A DNA stretch of 64,000 nucleotides from Sphingomonas hylomeconis. GTDB lineage: Bacteria > Pseudomonadota > Alphaproteobacteria > Sphingomonadales > Sphingomonadaceae. Positions within the stretch are counted from its first letter, which is position 1. Each line of letters opens with the position of its first letter. The position numbers and the translations under genes were made by a program. The notes under the pieces were generated by a model that was not told where the DNA came from, did not search any database, and saw nothing but the letters and a program-made list of their open reading frames with translations. This document shows positions 16,931 to 25,293 of this stretch, piece after piece. The stretch covers positions 310,001 through 374,000 of the forward strand of contig NZ_JANQBK010000003.1 of assembly GCF_025370105.1 (NCBI RefSeq). Direction: 5' to 3'.

Positions 16931-19257
16931 TGGCTCTGGGCGGCCGGGGCCGGCGCGGGGGCCACGGGGGGCAGGGGGGGCGGTGCTTCGTCGAGCAAGT
17001 TACGCGTGAAATAGTCGCGGAATTTTTTCCAGAAGAACGGCTGCGACACGCGGTGCGTGGTGTTGGGCAGGATCACCAGATCGACGTCGCGCTCAGCGCG
17101 GATCAGCGCATTGGCAAGATGCATGCTTTCGGTCACCGGCACGTTGTCGTCGATATCGCCGTGGATCAGCAGCAGCTTGCCTTCGAGATTGCCGGCCACC
17201 GACATGTTCGAATTGCGCTCCCACACCTCGGGCGCGGGATTGCCCATCGACACTTCCGGCCACCACGCCTTGTCGAGCCGGAGATCGTGATTGCCCGACG
17301 AGGCGACCGCGACCTTGAAGAATTTTGGGCGGCGCAGGATGAAGCGCGCGGCATCATAGCCGCCGGCCGAGCCGCCATAAACGCCGACCCGCGTCGTATC
17401 CATGTACGGATAGCGTTTCGCCATCTGCTCGATCAGCGCGATGTGATCGTCTATCCCGACCTCGCCGAGATTTTGATAGGCCGGCAGGCGGAACGCCTGG
17501 CCGCGGCGCGACGTGCCACGCCCGTCGATCGTCACGACCACCGCGCCCAGTTGCGCGACGCTGTTGGGGTTGACCCCGATCGCCGCGTTCCACGATGCGG
17601 GCACCTGCGTCGTGGTCGGGCCGGTATAGACATTGTCGATCACCGGATAGCGGCGCGAGGGATCGAAATTGGCCGGACGGAAGATCATGCCGTAGATCGG
17701 CGTCTTGCCGTCCGCCGCCACGCCCTGGAACGGTTCGGGCTTGGTGAAGCCGCTGGCGTAGAGCGCGGTGGGATCGGCGCGGCCGAGCTCGGTGACGATA
17801 TGGCCGTCGCGCGCGTCGCGCAGCACGGTCACAGTCGGCGTGGTCGGGCTGGACATGGCGTCGATCGCATAGCGCCCGTCCGACGAGACGGTCACGTCAT
17901 GGTCGAGCGGTTCGGGGGTCAGCAATTTGGGCTGCGAGCCATCGAGATCGACACGGTAGAGTCCGCGCCAATAGGGATTGCGATCCGCTTCGCGCCCGAT
18001 GCCGGTCAGCAGGAGCGAGCGGCGCGCGTCATCGACATGCTCGACCGACAGTACTTCCCAGTCGCCACGCGTCAGCGGCAGCGCATCGTCCGGCGCGTTC
18101 GGCTGGACGAGATACAGTTGCGCCCAGCCGCTGCGCTCGGAAATATCGAGTTCGCCGCCGAGTTCGGGAGCGGGGCGCAGGCTGCTCGAGGTGACGGTGA
18201 CGATCGGCTTCATCGCCTCGCGCGCGGTAACCGTCGCGGCGCCCGTCGCCGGATCGACGTCGTAGACGGTGAGCGCGCCGTAGCCGCGATCGGTGCGCTG
18301 GATGCGGATGCGCTTGCCCTGCCAGCCCATGTCGGGATCGGCCGGGTAGAGCAGTTCTTCCGCCGGCACCTGCACCGGCACGATGCGCGCCTTGCCACGC
18401 TTCAGCGCCTCGGCGACGTCGATCACCAGCCGCGTAGCGGTGGGCAATTTGGCCGCGCCGGCCAGCGGATAGATATAGCGGAAGCTGCGCGGATAGGGGC
18501 TGCCCGGGACATTCTGTTGCGTGAACGACAGCGGGTGGACGCCGCGCGTGTCGAGCCGCCAGGTCAGGATCTTGCTGCCGTCGGGCGACCAGCGCACCGA
18601 GACGGGCATGGTCGGTTCCTCGGTGCCCTGCTTGAGGATCTCGTCCATCTGCGGAATGCCGCGGCCATAGGGCTGCTCGCGCGTGCCGTCGCTGGTCAGC
18701 GCGACCTCGCGGCCGCCCTTGGCGGGGACGGCGTACAGATTGTAATCGCGGGCGATGACGCGCAGGCGGCCGTCGGGCGACAGACCTTCGTCATCCTTGT
18801 CCGGCTGCTCGTCCGCCACGCGTAACGCGCCCGTCTGATAGGTCCAGCGCTTGTCGAACGCCTCGAAGCTGAGCGCCCCCGTAGCGTCGACCTCGGGGCG
18901 GCGGAACGACAGTTCGCCCGGCTTGATCGGCTTGCCCACGGCCTTGGCCAGCAACTCGCGCAGCACGTCCTCGGCGACGATCTCGCGCGGCTGGCCGATG
19001 GCGGGATCGAGCAGCATGATCATGCGCTGCCCCAGCGCACCGCGGCGATAGATCACCTGCTTGCCGTCGCGCGAGAAGGATGCGCGCAGATCACGGTCGA
19101 CGACCAGCTTGTCGATATCATTAAGGTACCGGTCCGCCAGACGATAGCGCGCGGCGATCGGCATTTGGGCGGGAGCGGGGGCGACCACCGGCGCGCGCAG
19201 TGTCGGCGCTGGGGCGGCGACCAGTTGCGCTGCAATTAGGAGCGGGAATGCGGCCAT
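16927..19257 (-). CDS. S9 family peptidase, dipeptidyl-peptidase IV-like
   Basis: A 776-residue secreted serine peptidase. It has a signal peptide (from ATG 19257), a DPP-IV-type beta-propeller N-terminal region (residues about 60-500) and an alpha/beta-hydrolase domain. The catalytic triad is readable: Ser in Y-G-G-S-A-G-G-Y-D near residue 630, Asp in H-G-D-I-D-D-N-V-P near 700, and His in T-T-H-R-V near 733. S9B enzymes remove X-Pro dipeptides from peptide N-termini. The Pro-rich C-terminal tail (P-P-P-L-P-P-V-A-P-A-P-A-P) is unusual and may extend from the domain. Starts further upstream (19335, 19317) are possible but would bury the signal peptide. The operator-like site at 19351-19359 lies upstream, and the DUF5695-like gene is coupled downstream. 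Confidence 0.9.
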   Translation of the reverse strand: MAAFPLLIAAQLVAAPAPTLRAPVVAPAPAQMPIAARYRLADRYLNDIDKLVVDRDLRASFSRDGKQVIYRRGALGQRMIMLLDPAIGQPREIVAEDVLRELLAKAVGKPIKPGELSFRRPEVDATGALSFEAFDKRWTYQTGALRVADEQPDKDDEGLSPDGRLRVIARDYNLYAVPAKGGREVALTSDGTREQPYGRGIPQMDEILKQGTEEPTMPVSVRWSPDGSKILTWRLDTRGVHPLSFTQQNVPGSPYPRSFRYIYPLAGAAKLPTATRLVIDVAEALKRGKARIVPVQVPAEELLYPADPDMGWQGKRIRIQRTDRGYGALTVYDVDPATGAATVTAREAMKPIVTVTSSSLRPAPELGGELDISERSGWAQLYLVQPNAPDDALPLTRGDWEVLSVEHVDDARRSLLLTGIGREADRNPYWRGLYRVDLDGSQPKLLTPEPLDHDVTVSSDGRYAIDAMSSPTTPTVTVLRDARDGHIVTELGRADPTALYASGFTKPEPFQGVAADGKTPIYGMIFRPANFDPSRRYPVIDNVYTGPTTTQVPASWNAAIGVNPNSVAQLGAVVVTIDGRGTSRRGQAFRLPAYQNLGEVGIDDHIALIEQMAKRYPYMDTTRVGVYGGSAGGYDAARFILRRPKFFKVAVASSGNHDLRLDKAWWPEVSMGNPAPEVWERNSNMSVAGNLEGKLLLIHGDIDDNVPVTESMHLANALIRAERDVDLVILPNTTHRVSQPFFWKKFRDYFTRNLLDEAPPPLPPVAPAPAPAAQSQ

Positions 19258-19348
19258 CAGATGCCGCTCGAAATTGCTGGACGATGATTGGTCACGGCGC
19301 TCCCCTTCGCCGACCATACAGCAAGCCGCGTCCACCGGGTCAACAATA

Positions 19349-19363
19349 TTATACGGTATATAA
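19349..19363 (-). promoter_or_regulatory. Operator-like site upstream of the S9 peptidase operon
   Basis: Read on the minus strand, TTATATACCGTATAA contains the ATACCGTAT core also found at 10947-10955 and 57992-58000. It lies about 90 bases before the preferred peptidase start in an AT-rich patch that could include a -10 element. Confidence 0.5.
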
Positions 19364-19389
19364 TTCCGACTGGTTTGGTTGGGGGATCG

Positions 19390-19998
19390 TCAGCTCGTGG
19401 GGCGCCGCATCCTGAACAATTCGCCGAGCTCGAAATAATCCGCCGGCCCGCCGCCGCGCATGATCGGGTGCGCGCGGGCGGTTTGGTACACACCGTCTTC
19501 CAGCATCGCGCGGTCGATATGGATGCCGATCGCCTCGCCGATCACCAGCCACTGGTCGAGCTCGCGACCCTCCTTGGTCTGCAGCCGGATCAATTGCGTC
19601 AGCCGGCATTCGAACGTGACCGGGCTGGCCGCGACGCGGTCCGGCGCGACGAGACGTGAGGCGCGCGTCTCCAGCCCGGCGGCGGTGAATTCGTCGACCT
19701 TGGCATCGGTCGCGCTGGCGTTCATCGCCTCCGCCAGCGGGCGGGTAACGAGATTCCACACGAACTCCTTAGTTTCGGCGATGTTGGCGACACTGTCCTT
19801 CCATCCCATGGACGAGAAGCCGATCAGCGGCGGGCGATAATTGAACACATTGAAGAAGGAATAGGGCGCGAGATTGCGCACGCCCGCGGCGCTCACCGTG
19901 CTGATCCAGCCAATCGGGCGCGGCGCGACGATCGCGTTGAGCGGATCGTGCGCCAGGCCGTGGCCCTGCGCGGGCTCGTAGAAATGCGGGTCGGACAT
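19390..19998 (-). CDS. Flavin reductase family protein
   Basis: A 202-residue FMN-binding split-barrel protein of the DIM6/NTAB flavin reductase family. Typical motifs are I-V-A-P-R-P-I-G-W-I-S-T near residue 24, A-P-Y-S-F-F-N near 44, and the S-S-M-G-W-K-D-S-V-A-N-I flavin-phosphate region near 62. Such proteins use NAD(P)H to reduce FMN, either for a partner oxygenase or on their own. No oxygenase gene is adjacent, so the partner is unknown. Its stop lies close to the promoter region of the divergently oriented S9 peptidase; the two are transcribed in the same direction but are probably separate units given the operator-like site between them. Confidence 0.88.
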   Translation of the reverse strand: MSDPHFYEPAQGHGLAHDPLNAIVAPRPIGWISTVSAAGVRNLAPYSFFNVFNYRPPLIGFSSMGWKDSVANIAETKEFVWNLVTRPLAEAMNASATDAKVDEFTAAGLETRASRLVAPDRVAASPVTFECRLTQLIRLQTKEGRELDQWLVIGEAIGIHIDRAMLEDGVYQTARAHPIMRGGGPADYFELGELFRMRRPTS

Positions 19999-20064
19999 GC
20001 GGCGTTGTTCCTGATCGGTGCGATTGCGGTTCTAGAACGCCGCAGAAAGGGATAAGCAACCAGC

Positions 20065-20811
20065 ATGGTCGAGCAATCTCCCCCTGCCGCGCCCGGCACC
20101 ATGATCCATCGGCACGCGCTGGCCACGCGGCTGTGGCACTGGGTCACCGCGATCGCGATGTTCATCATGATCGGCAGCGGGATTGGCATCCTGAAAGCGC
20201 ATCCGCATCTCTATTGGGGGCGCTACGGGGCGAATTTCGACTCGCCCTGGTTGTCGCTGAGCTGGATGCCCGGCTGGGTGAGCACCGGGCTCAACATCCT
20301 GACCCTCCCGACCAATTACAATCTCGCGCTGTCGCGGCGCTGGCATCTGCTGTTTGCGCTGGTGCTGGCGTTTGCGCTTCTCGCCTTCATGATCGTCAGT
20401 CTCGTCAACCGGCATTTCCAGCGCCAGCTGCGCGTGCGCGCCGGAGAACTCGCCCCGCGCAACGTGCTGCACGATCTGAAGGAACATCTCGCCTTTCGCT
20501 TCCACGATCCGGCCGATCCCAGCGCCTATAATATCTTCCAGAAGCTCTCCTATGTCGGCGTGATCTTCGTGCTGATTCCGCTGCTGATCCTCACCGGGCT
20601 CACCATGTCGCCCGCCCTGAACGCAGCCTGGCCCTGGCTGCTGGATCTGTTCGGCGGGCGGCAATCGGCGCGCTCGATCCACTTCATTGCCGCGTTCGGC
20701 ATCACCTTGTTCATCGTCGTGCATCTCGTGCTGGTGATTCTGGCAGGGCCGATCAACGAGCTGCGCTCGATGATCACCGGGCGCTGGCGCGTGCCGGGAG
20801 ACGATTCATGA
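20065..20811 (+). CDS. Cytochrome b561/b6-type membrane subunit
   Basis: A 248-residue membrane protein with about four transmembrane helices. Histidines placed for haem b ligation are visible: H-R-H-A-L-A-T-R-L-W-H-W near the first helix, R-R-W-H-L-L-F-A in the second region, and R-S-I-H-F-I-A-A and V-V-H-L-V in the last helices. The fold is that of di-haem cytochrome b subunits that pass electrons between quinone and a periplasmic oxidoreductase. Its stop overlaps the start of the molybdopterin enzyme (ATGA), so the two likely form a complex. This resembles the MsrPQ or formate-dehydrogenase logic but is a distinct pairing. Confidence 0.85.
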   Translation: MVEQSPPAAPGTMIHRHALATRLWHWVTAIAMFIMIGSGIGILKAHPHLYWGRYGANFDSPWLSLSWMPGWVSTGLNILTLPTNYNLALSRRWHLLFALVLAFALLAFMIVSLVNRHFQRQLRVRAGELAPRNVLHDLKEHLAFRFHDPADPSAYNIFQKLSYVGVIFVLIPLLILTGLTMSPALNAAWPWLLDLFGGRQSARSIHFIAAFGITLFIVVHLVLVILAGPINELRSMITGRWRVPGDDS

Positions 20812-21566
20812 CGCTGATCACCAGGCGCGGGCTGATCGGCGGCGCCGCCGCCTCGGCCGGGGTGCTGCTGTCCGGGTGCGACAAGCTCGCGCAGAACGAG
20901 GAATTCCGCAAAATCCTCTTCTCCGGCGAGAAGATGAACCAGGGGCTGCAGCGCGCGCTGACCAATCGCGGTGCGCTGGCACCGGAATTCCGCCCCGATC
21001 AGATGTCGCCGCGCTTCCGCACCAACGGCACGCGAGATCCCAACACGCCCGATTACAATGGGCAGGCGGCGGCGCGCTTCGCCAATTGGCGGCTGCAGGT
21101 GCAGGGGCTGGTCGCGCGGCCGCTGTCGCTGTCGATGGCCGACATCCGGCAATTGCCGGCGCGCACGCAGATCACGCGGCACGATTGCGTCGAAGGCTGG
21201 AGCGCAATCGGCAAATGGGGCGGGCCGCAGCTCTCGACCGTGCTCGACGCCGCGGGGCTCAGCGATCGCGCCCGCTACATCGTGTTCACCTGCGCCGATC
21301 TCTACAATGGCGCGCCCTATTACGAATCGATCGACCTGGTCGATGCGCGCCATCCGCAGACGATCCTCGCCTGGATGATGAACGATGCGCTGCTCGATAT
21401 CGGCCATGGCGCGCCGCTTCGGCTGCGCGTCGAACGCCAGCTCGGCTACAAGCACGCCAAATATGTCATGCGCGTCGATGCGGTCGCCAGCCTCGCCGGG
21501 ATCGGCCGCGGCAAAGGCGGTTTTTGGGAAGATACGGTCGATTACGATTGGTACGCCGGCATTTAA
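20808..21566 (+). CDS. Periplasmic molybdopterin-dependent oxidoreductase, sulfite-oxidase fold
   Basis: A 252-residue enzyme with the oxidoreductase molybdopterin-binding domain. The N-terminus has a twin-arginine motif (I-T-R-R-G-L-I-G-G) and a lipobox-like L-S-G-C at residues 22-25, so it may be Tat-exported and lipid-anchored. The molybdenum-ligating Cys is in R-H-D-C-V-E-G-W-S near residue 126. The C-terminal dimerisation domain of true sulfite oxidases is absent, as in MsrP/YedY-like enzymes. It is coupled to the cytochrome b gene just upstream, which would link it to the quinone pool. The substrate is unknown; repair of oxidised methionine or sulfur oxyanion reduction are options from the family. 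Confidence 0.87.
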   Translation: MTLITRRGLIGGAAASAGVLLSGCDKLAQNEEFRKILFSGEKMNQGLQRALTNRGALAPEFRPDQMSPRFRTNGTRDPNTPDYNGQAAARFANWRLQVQGLVARPLSLSMADIRQLPARTQITRHDCVEGWSAIGKWGGPQLSTVLDAAGLSDRARYIVFTCADLYNGAPYYESIDLVDARHPQTILAWMMNDALLDIGHGAPLRLRVERQLGYKHAKYVMRVDAVASLAGIGRGKGGFWEDTVDYDWYAGI

Positions 21567-21583
21567 GTCATTACGTGGGCGGC

Positions 21584-22810
21584 ATGGCACTGATCGACCT
21601 TTTCCTCGCCCGCCGCGTCACGCAGGGGCAGCTCACCGTCCACCATGCCGACGGCAAGACCACGCAGTTCGGCACGCCCGATCCGGCCTTTCGCGACGTC
21701 ACGATCCGCTTCACCGACAAGGGGGCGGCGAACTTCATCGTGCGCAATCCCGGGCTTGGCGCGGCAGAGGCGTTCATGGACGGGCGGCTGATCGTCGAGC
21801 AGGGCGATATCCGCGATCTCGTCAATCTGCTTTCGGGCAACGGCAAGTGGGAAGCGGGCAAGCGCACGCTGAAGCCGCATCCGCTGCGCGAAGCGGTCGC
21901 CGCGGTGACGCACCGGCTCAACCGCATCAACATGACGCGCAAATCGAAACAGAATGTCGCGCATCATTATGATCTCAGCGACCGCCTGTACGATCTGTTT
22001 CTCGATGCCGACCGGCAATATAGCTGCGCCTACTTCACCGATCCGGACAACAGCCTGGAACAGGCGCAGGACGACAAGAAGGCGCATATCGCCGCCAAGC
22101 TGGCGCTGAAGCCCGGCATGCGCGTGCTCGATATCGGCTGCGGCTGGGGCGGGATGGCGCTGTACCTGCATGCCAAGACCGGTGCCGAGGTGCTCGGCGT
22201 CACGCTGTCGGAGGAGCAGATCAAGGTTGCCCGGCGGCGCGCCGAGGACGCCGGCGTGGCCGACAAGGTGAAATTCGAACTGATCGATTACCGCCACGTC
22301 ACCGGGCAGTTCGACCGCATCGTCTCGGTCGGCATGTTCGAACATGTCGGCCCGGCGCACTACAAGGCGTTCTTCCGCAAGTGTCGCGAACTGCTGACCA
22401 GCGAAGGCGTGATGCTGATCCACACGATCGGCCGCATGGGCAATCCCGGCGTGACCGACGATTTCACCGCCAAATACATCTTTCCCGGCGGCTATAACCC
22501 GGCGCTGTCGGAAATCGTGCGCGGCTATGAAGGCCTCAAGATGTTCCCGACCGACATCGAGGTGCTGCGGCTGCATTACGCCTATACCTGCGATCAATGG
22601 TACGACCGCACGGTGGCCGCGAAGGCACAGATCGTCGCACTGTATGACGAGCGCTTCTATCGCATGTGGACCTTCTACCTCGCCGGCGCCGCCCAGGCGT
22701 TCCGCTTCGGCGGCCTGGTCAATTACCAGCTGCAGATGTCGCGCTCGCGCACCGAGCTGCCGATCACGCGCGATTACATGATCGAGGAAGAGCGGCGGTT
22801 GCGGGGCTAA
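21584..22810 (+). CDS. cfa: Cyclopropane-fatty-acyl-phospholipid synthase
   Basis: A 408-residue SAM-dependent enzyme that methylenates unsaturated acyl chains in membrane phospholipids. The N-terminal CFA domain (about 1-110) precedes the methyltransferase domain with V-L-D-I-G-C-G-W-G-G near residue 182. Family landmarks include H-H-Y-D-L-S-D near 129, Y-S-C-A-Y-F near 148, and G-M-F-E-H-V-G near 250 with E-H as catalytic site. Length is standard. ATG 21584 is used; GTG 21575 is an in-frame alternative. It sits 17 bases after the molybdoenzyme, so the three genes from 20065 probably share a transcript, which is an uncommon partnership. Confidence 0.93.
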   Translation: MALIDLFLARRVTQGQLTVHHADGKTTQFGTPDPAFRDVTIRFTDKGAANFIVRNPGLGAAEAFMDGRLIVEQGDIRDLVNLLSGNGKWEAGKRTLKPHPLREAVAAVTHRLNRINMTRKSKQNVAHHYDLSDRLYDLFLDADRQYSCAYFTDPDNSLEQAQDDKKAHIAAKLALKPGMRVLDIGCGWGGMALYLHAKTGAEVLGVTLSEEQIKVARRRAEDAGVADKVKFELIDYRHVTGQFDRIVSVGMFEHVGPAHYKAFFRKCRELLTSEGVMLIHTIGRMGNPGVTDDFTAKYIFPGGYNPALSEIVRGYEGLKMFPTDIEVLRLHYAYTCDQWYDRTVAAKAQIVALYDERFYRMWTFYLAGAAQAFRFGGLVNYQLQMSRSRTELPITRDYMIEEERRLRG

Positions 22811-22818
22811 TCTCTAAA

Positions 22819-22839
22819 CCCCTTCCTCCACGGAAGGGG
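22819..22839 (+). terminator. Terminator hairpin after cfa
   Basis: CCCCTTCC (22819-22826) and GGAAGGGG (22832-22839) form a perfect 8-base-pair stem with a TCCAC loop, followed by CTTATT. It lies between convergent genes, two bases from the end of the DUF1801 gene. Confidence 0.65.
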
Positions 22840-22840
22840 C

Positions 22841-23272
22841 TTATTGGCCACTCACTCCGGGATAGGCCGTGCGCATATAGTCGAACGCTTCGCTTGCCAG
22901 CGTCTCCAGTACGCCCGCATCCACCTCGCCAAGCTTCTTGATGTAGAGACAGCCCGCGCCGGTCGAATGCTTGCCCAACCTGGCCAGCAGCGTCTCGTAA
23001 CGCGAGAAACCACCGGGGATGTACAATACGGTCTGCGCCTTACGCGGCGAAAAGCCGATGCGGCACATATCGCCTTCGCGGCCGCTATCGTAGCGATAGT
23101 GATACGTGCCGAAGCCGACAATCGCCGCGCCCCACATCCGCGCCGGTTCGCCGGTCACCCGGGCGAGCATGGCGCAGATCGCCCGCGCATCCTCGCGGCG
23201 CTGCGCGGGTTCGACGGTGGCGAGGAAGTCGTCGACGTTCGTCTCGGTCGCCTGGGTCTTGTTCTCCGCCAC
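22841..23272 (-). CDS. DUF1801 domain-containing protein
   Basis: A 143-residue cytosolic protein of the DUF1801/YdhG-like family. Recognisable parts are D-D-F-L-A-T-V near the start, M-W-G-A-A-I-V-G-F-G-T-Y-H-Y-R-Y in the middle, G-F-S-P-R-K-A-Q-T-V-L-Y-I and the C-terminal L-G-K-H-S-T-G-A-G-C-L-Y-I-K-K-L. No enzymatic function is established for the family. It is transcribed divergently from argG with a short gap and convergently with cfa, so it is probably monocistronic. Confidence 0.85.
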   Translation of the reverse strand: MAENKTQATETNVDDFLATVEPAQRREDARAICAMLARVTGEPARMWGAAIVGFGTYHYRYDSGREGDMCRIGFSPRKAQTVLYIPGGFSRYETLLARLGKHSTGAGCLYIKKLGEVDAGVLETLASEAFDYMRTAYPGVSGQ

Positions 23273-23343
23273 GATACCTCTTCCGGTTGCGCGCGCTTCC
23301 GCGCTCGCATAGGGCGCGGGGCCTGTAATTGAGGATGGATTCG

Positions 23344-24561
23344 ATGACCGACAAAATCAATCGTGTCGTGCTGGCCTATTCGGGCGGGCTGGATACCAGC
23401 GTCATCCTCAAATGGCTGCAACAGACCTACAATTGCGAAGTGGTGACCTTCACCGCCGATCTCGGCCAGGGCGAGGAGCTCGAGCCGGCGCGCAAGAAAG
23501 CCGAGGCCGCCGGCGTGAAGCCCGAGCATATCTTCATCGACGATCTGCGCGAAGAATTCGTCCGCGATTATGTCTTCCCGATGATGCGCGCCAACGCGAT
23601 GTACGAAGGCCTGTACCTGCTCGGCACCTCGATCGCGCGCCCGCTGATCGCCAAGCGGCAGATCGAGATCGCCCGGATGCTGAACGCCGACGCGGTCAGC
23701 CACGGCGCGACCGGCAAGGGCAACGATCAGGTGCGCTTCGAGCTCGGCTATTATGCGCTGGCACCCGATATCAAGGTGATCGCACCGTGGCGCGAATGGG
23801 ATCTGACCAGCCGATCCAAGCTGATCGAATTCGCCGAGCAGCACCAGATTCCGGTGAGCAAGGACAAGCGCGGCGAAGCGCCGTTCTCGACCGACGCCAA
23901 CATGCTGCACACCTCGTCCGAGGGCCTGGTGCTCGAGGATCCCTGGGTCGAGGTGCCGGATTACGTCTATTCGCGCACCGTGAACCCCGAGGATGCGCCG
24001 AACGAGCCGGAAGTGATCACGATCGATTTCGAGCGTGGCGACGGCGTGGCGGTCAACGGCGTGGGCATGTCGCCGGCGACCTTGCTCGAGACGCTCAACG
24101 AGATGGGCCGCCGCCACGGCATCGGCCGGCTCGATCTGGTCGAGAACCGCTTCGTCGGCATGAAGTCGCGCGGCATGTACGAGACGCCGGGCGGCACGAT
24201 CTACAATCTCGCGCATCGCGGCATCGAGCAATTGACGCTCGACCGCGGCGCCGCGCATCTCAAGGACGAGCTCGCGCCGCGTTATGCCGAACTGATCTAT
24301 AACGGCTTCTGGTTCAGCCCCGAGCGCGAGATGCTGCAGGCGGCGATCGATCACAGCCAGGACAAGGTCACCGGCACGGTGCGGCTGAAGCTCTACAAGG
24401 GCAATGTCTCGGTCACCGGGCGCAAATCGCCCTTCTCGCTCTATTCGGAAAAGGTCGTGACGTTCGAGGACGATCAGGGCGCCTACGACCAGCGCGACGC
24501 GGCGGGCTTCATCAAGCTGCAGGCGCTCAGGCTGCGGCTGCTGGGGCGGCGGGACCGGTGA
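23344..24561 (+). CDS. argG: Argininosuccinate synthase
   Basis: A 405-residue enzyme that joins citrulline and aspartate with ATP in arginine biosynthesis. The N-terminus has the PP-loop ([11 protein letters not shown], about residues 9-19). Further conserved blocks are [13 protein letters not shown] and [15 protein letters not shown] 23344 follows a GAGGA site at 23331-23335 with eight-base spacing; ATG 23335 and TTG 23329 are less likely. It stands alone from other arginine genes here, which is normal in alphaproteobacteria. Confidence 0.97.
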   Translation: MTDKINRVVLAYSGGLDTSVILKWLQQTYNCEVVTFTADLGQGEELEPARKKAEAAGVKPEHIFIDDLREEFVRDYVFPMMRANAMYEGLYLLGTSIARPLIAKRQIEIARMLNADAVSHGATGKGNDQVRFELGYYALAPDIKVIAPWREWDLTSRSKLIEFAEQHQIPVSKDKRGEAPFSTDANMLHTSSEGLVLEDPWVEVPDYVYSRTVNPEDAPNEPEVITIDFERGDGVAVNGVGMSPATLLETLNEMGRRHGIGRLDLVENRFVGMKSRGMYETPGGTIYNLAHRGIEQLTLDRGAAHLKDELAPRYAELIYNGFWFSPEREMLQAAIDHSQDKVTGTVRLKLYKGNVSVTGRKSPFSLYSEKVVTFEDDQGAYDQRDAAGFIKLQALRLRLLGRRDR

Positions 24562-24591
24562 CCTTGCGTTAACCAAATATCAGTCGGATGC

Positions 24592-24621
24592 CCCCAAGGT
24601 CGGCCGGTCCGATCCTTGGGG
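24592..24621 (+). terminator. Hairpin between argG and a methyltransferase gene
   Basis: CCCCAAGG (24592-24599) pairs with CCTTGGGG (24614-24621), extended inward by TCGG/CCGA with a one-base bulge. It ends nine bases before the methyltransferase ATG at 24631, so besides terminating argG it could hide that gene's ribosome-binding site. Confidence 0.5.
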
Positions 24622-24630
24622 TACGAAACG

Positions 24631-25221
24631 ATGCTTGGTGCTGTTCACGACAAACTGGTCTTCGGCCGGCGCATCCGCACATTGGGGCGCGTGATCGCCG
24701 AACGCCTGCCCGCCAATGCGCGCGTGCTCGATGTCGGCTGCGGCAGCGGCGATCTCGCCGCGCTGCTGATGCAATTGCGCCCCGACGTGACGATCGAGGG
24801 GATCGACGTGCTCGTTCGCCCCGGCACTGCGATCGTCGTGCACGAATATGACGGGCAGACGATCCCGTTCGGCGACAATGCGTTCGATGCCGCGATCGTC
24901 GTCGACGTGCTGCATCATACCGACGATCCGGCGGCGGTGATGCGGGAGATCGCGCGGGTCGCCCCGGTGGTGATCATCAAGGATCACCTGCGCGACGGCA
25001 TCGCCGCGAACCTGACGCTCAGTTTCATGGATTGGGTCGGCAATGCCGCGCACGGCGTGCGGCTGCCGTACAATTATCTGTCGCGGCGCGAATGGACCGG
25101 CATCTGGGGGAAATTGGGGCTGCACACGCGGCAGTTCACCACCAGGCTGGCGCTCTATCCGCGGCCATTCAGCTGGCTGTTCGACCGCCAGCTTCATTTC
25201 GTCACGATCCTGTCCCGCTAA
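24631..25221 (+). CDS. Class I SAM-dependent methyltransferase
   Basis: A 196-residue methyltransferase. Motif I is V-L-D-V-G-C-G-S-G-D near residue 34, followed by an acidic-residue strand (I-E-G-I-D-V) and motif II-like A-A-I-V-V-D-V-L-H-H. It belongs to the Methyltransf_11/UbiE-like group. The substrate is not evident. The C-terminal part, with S-F-M-D-W-V-G-N and P-Y-N-Y-L-S-R-R-E-W, resembles enzymes acting on lipid-linked or polyketide-like molecules. ATG 24631 is used; an in-frame TTG at 24616 is possible. It faces a GT2 glycosyltransferase across a bidirectional terminator and may belong functionally to that glycan cluster. Confidence 0.82.
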   Translation: MLGAVHDKLVFGRRIRTLGRVIAERLPANARVLDVGCGSGDLAALLMQLRPDVTIEGIDVLVRPGTAIVVHEYDGQTIPFGDNAFDAAIVVDVLHHTDDPAAVMREIARVAPVVIIKDHLRDGIAANLTLSFMDWVGNAAHGVRLPYNYLSRREWTGIWGKLGLHTRQFTTRLALYPRPFSWLFDRQLHFVTILSR

Positions 25222-25240
25222 GCGGCCCGATCGTCAAACA

Positions 25241-25271
25241 AAAAGGGCGCGCCTCGCGGCGCGCCATTTTT
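25241..25271. terminator. Bidirectional intrinsic terminator
   Basis: GGCGCGCC (25246-25253) is repeated at 25258-25265 as its own inverted partner around a TCGC loop, flanked by A5 on the left and T5 on the right. This would work for both the methyltransferase (+) and the GT2 gene (-). Confidence 0.85.
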
Positions 25272-25293
25272 GTCGTTCGTGGCTGTGGCAGCT

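Noticed and set aside
13871..17014. A 1047-codon open frame on the plus strand
   Set aside because: Antisense to the DUF5695-like secreted protein and spanning the repeat region; composition is typical of a GC-rich shadow frame.
20876..21583. N-terminal extension of cfa through the molybdoenzyme gene
   Set aside because: The extra 236 residues are a shadow of the overlapping real gene; the CFA domain begins at ATG 21584.
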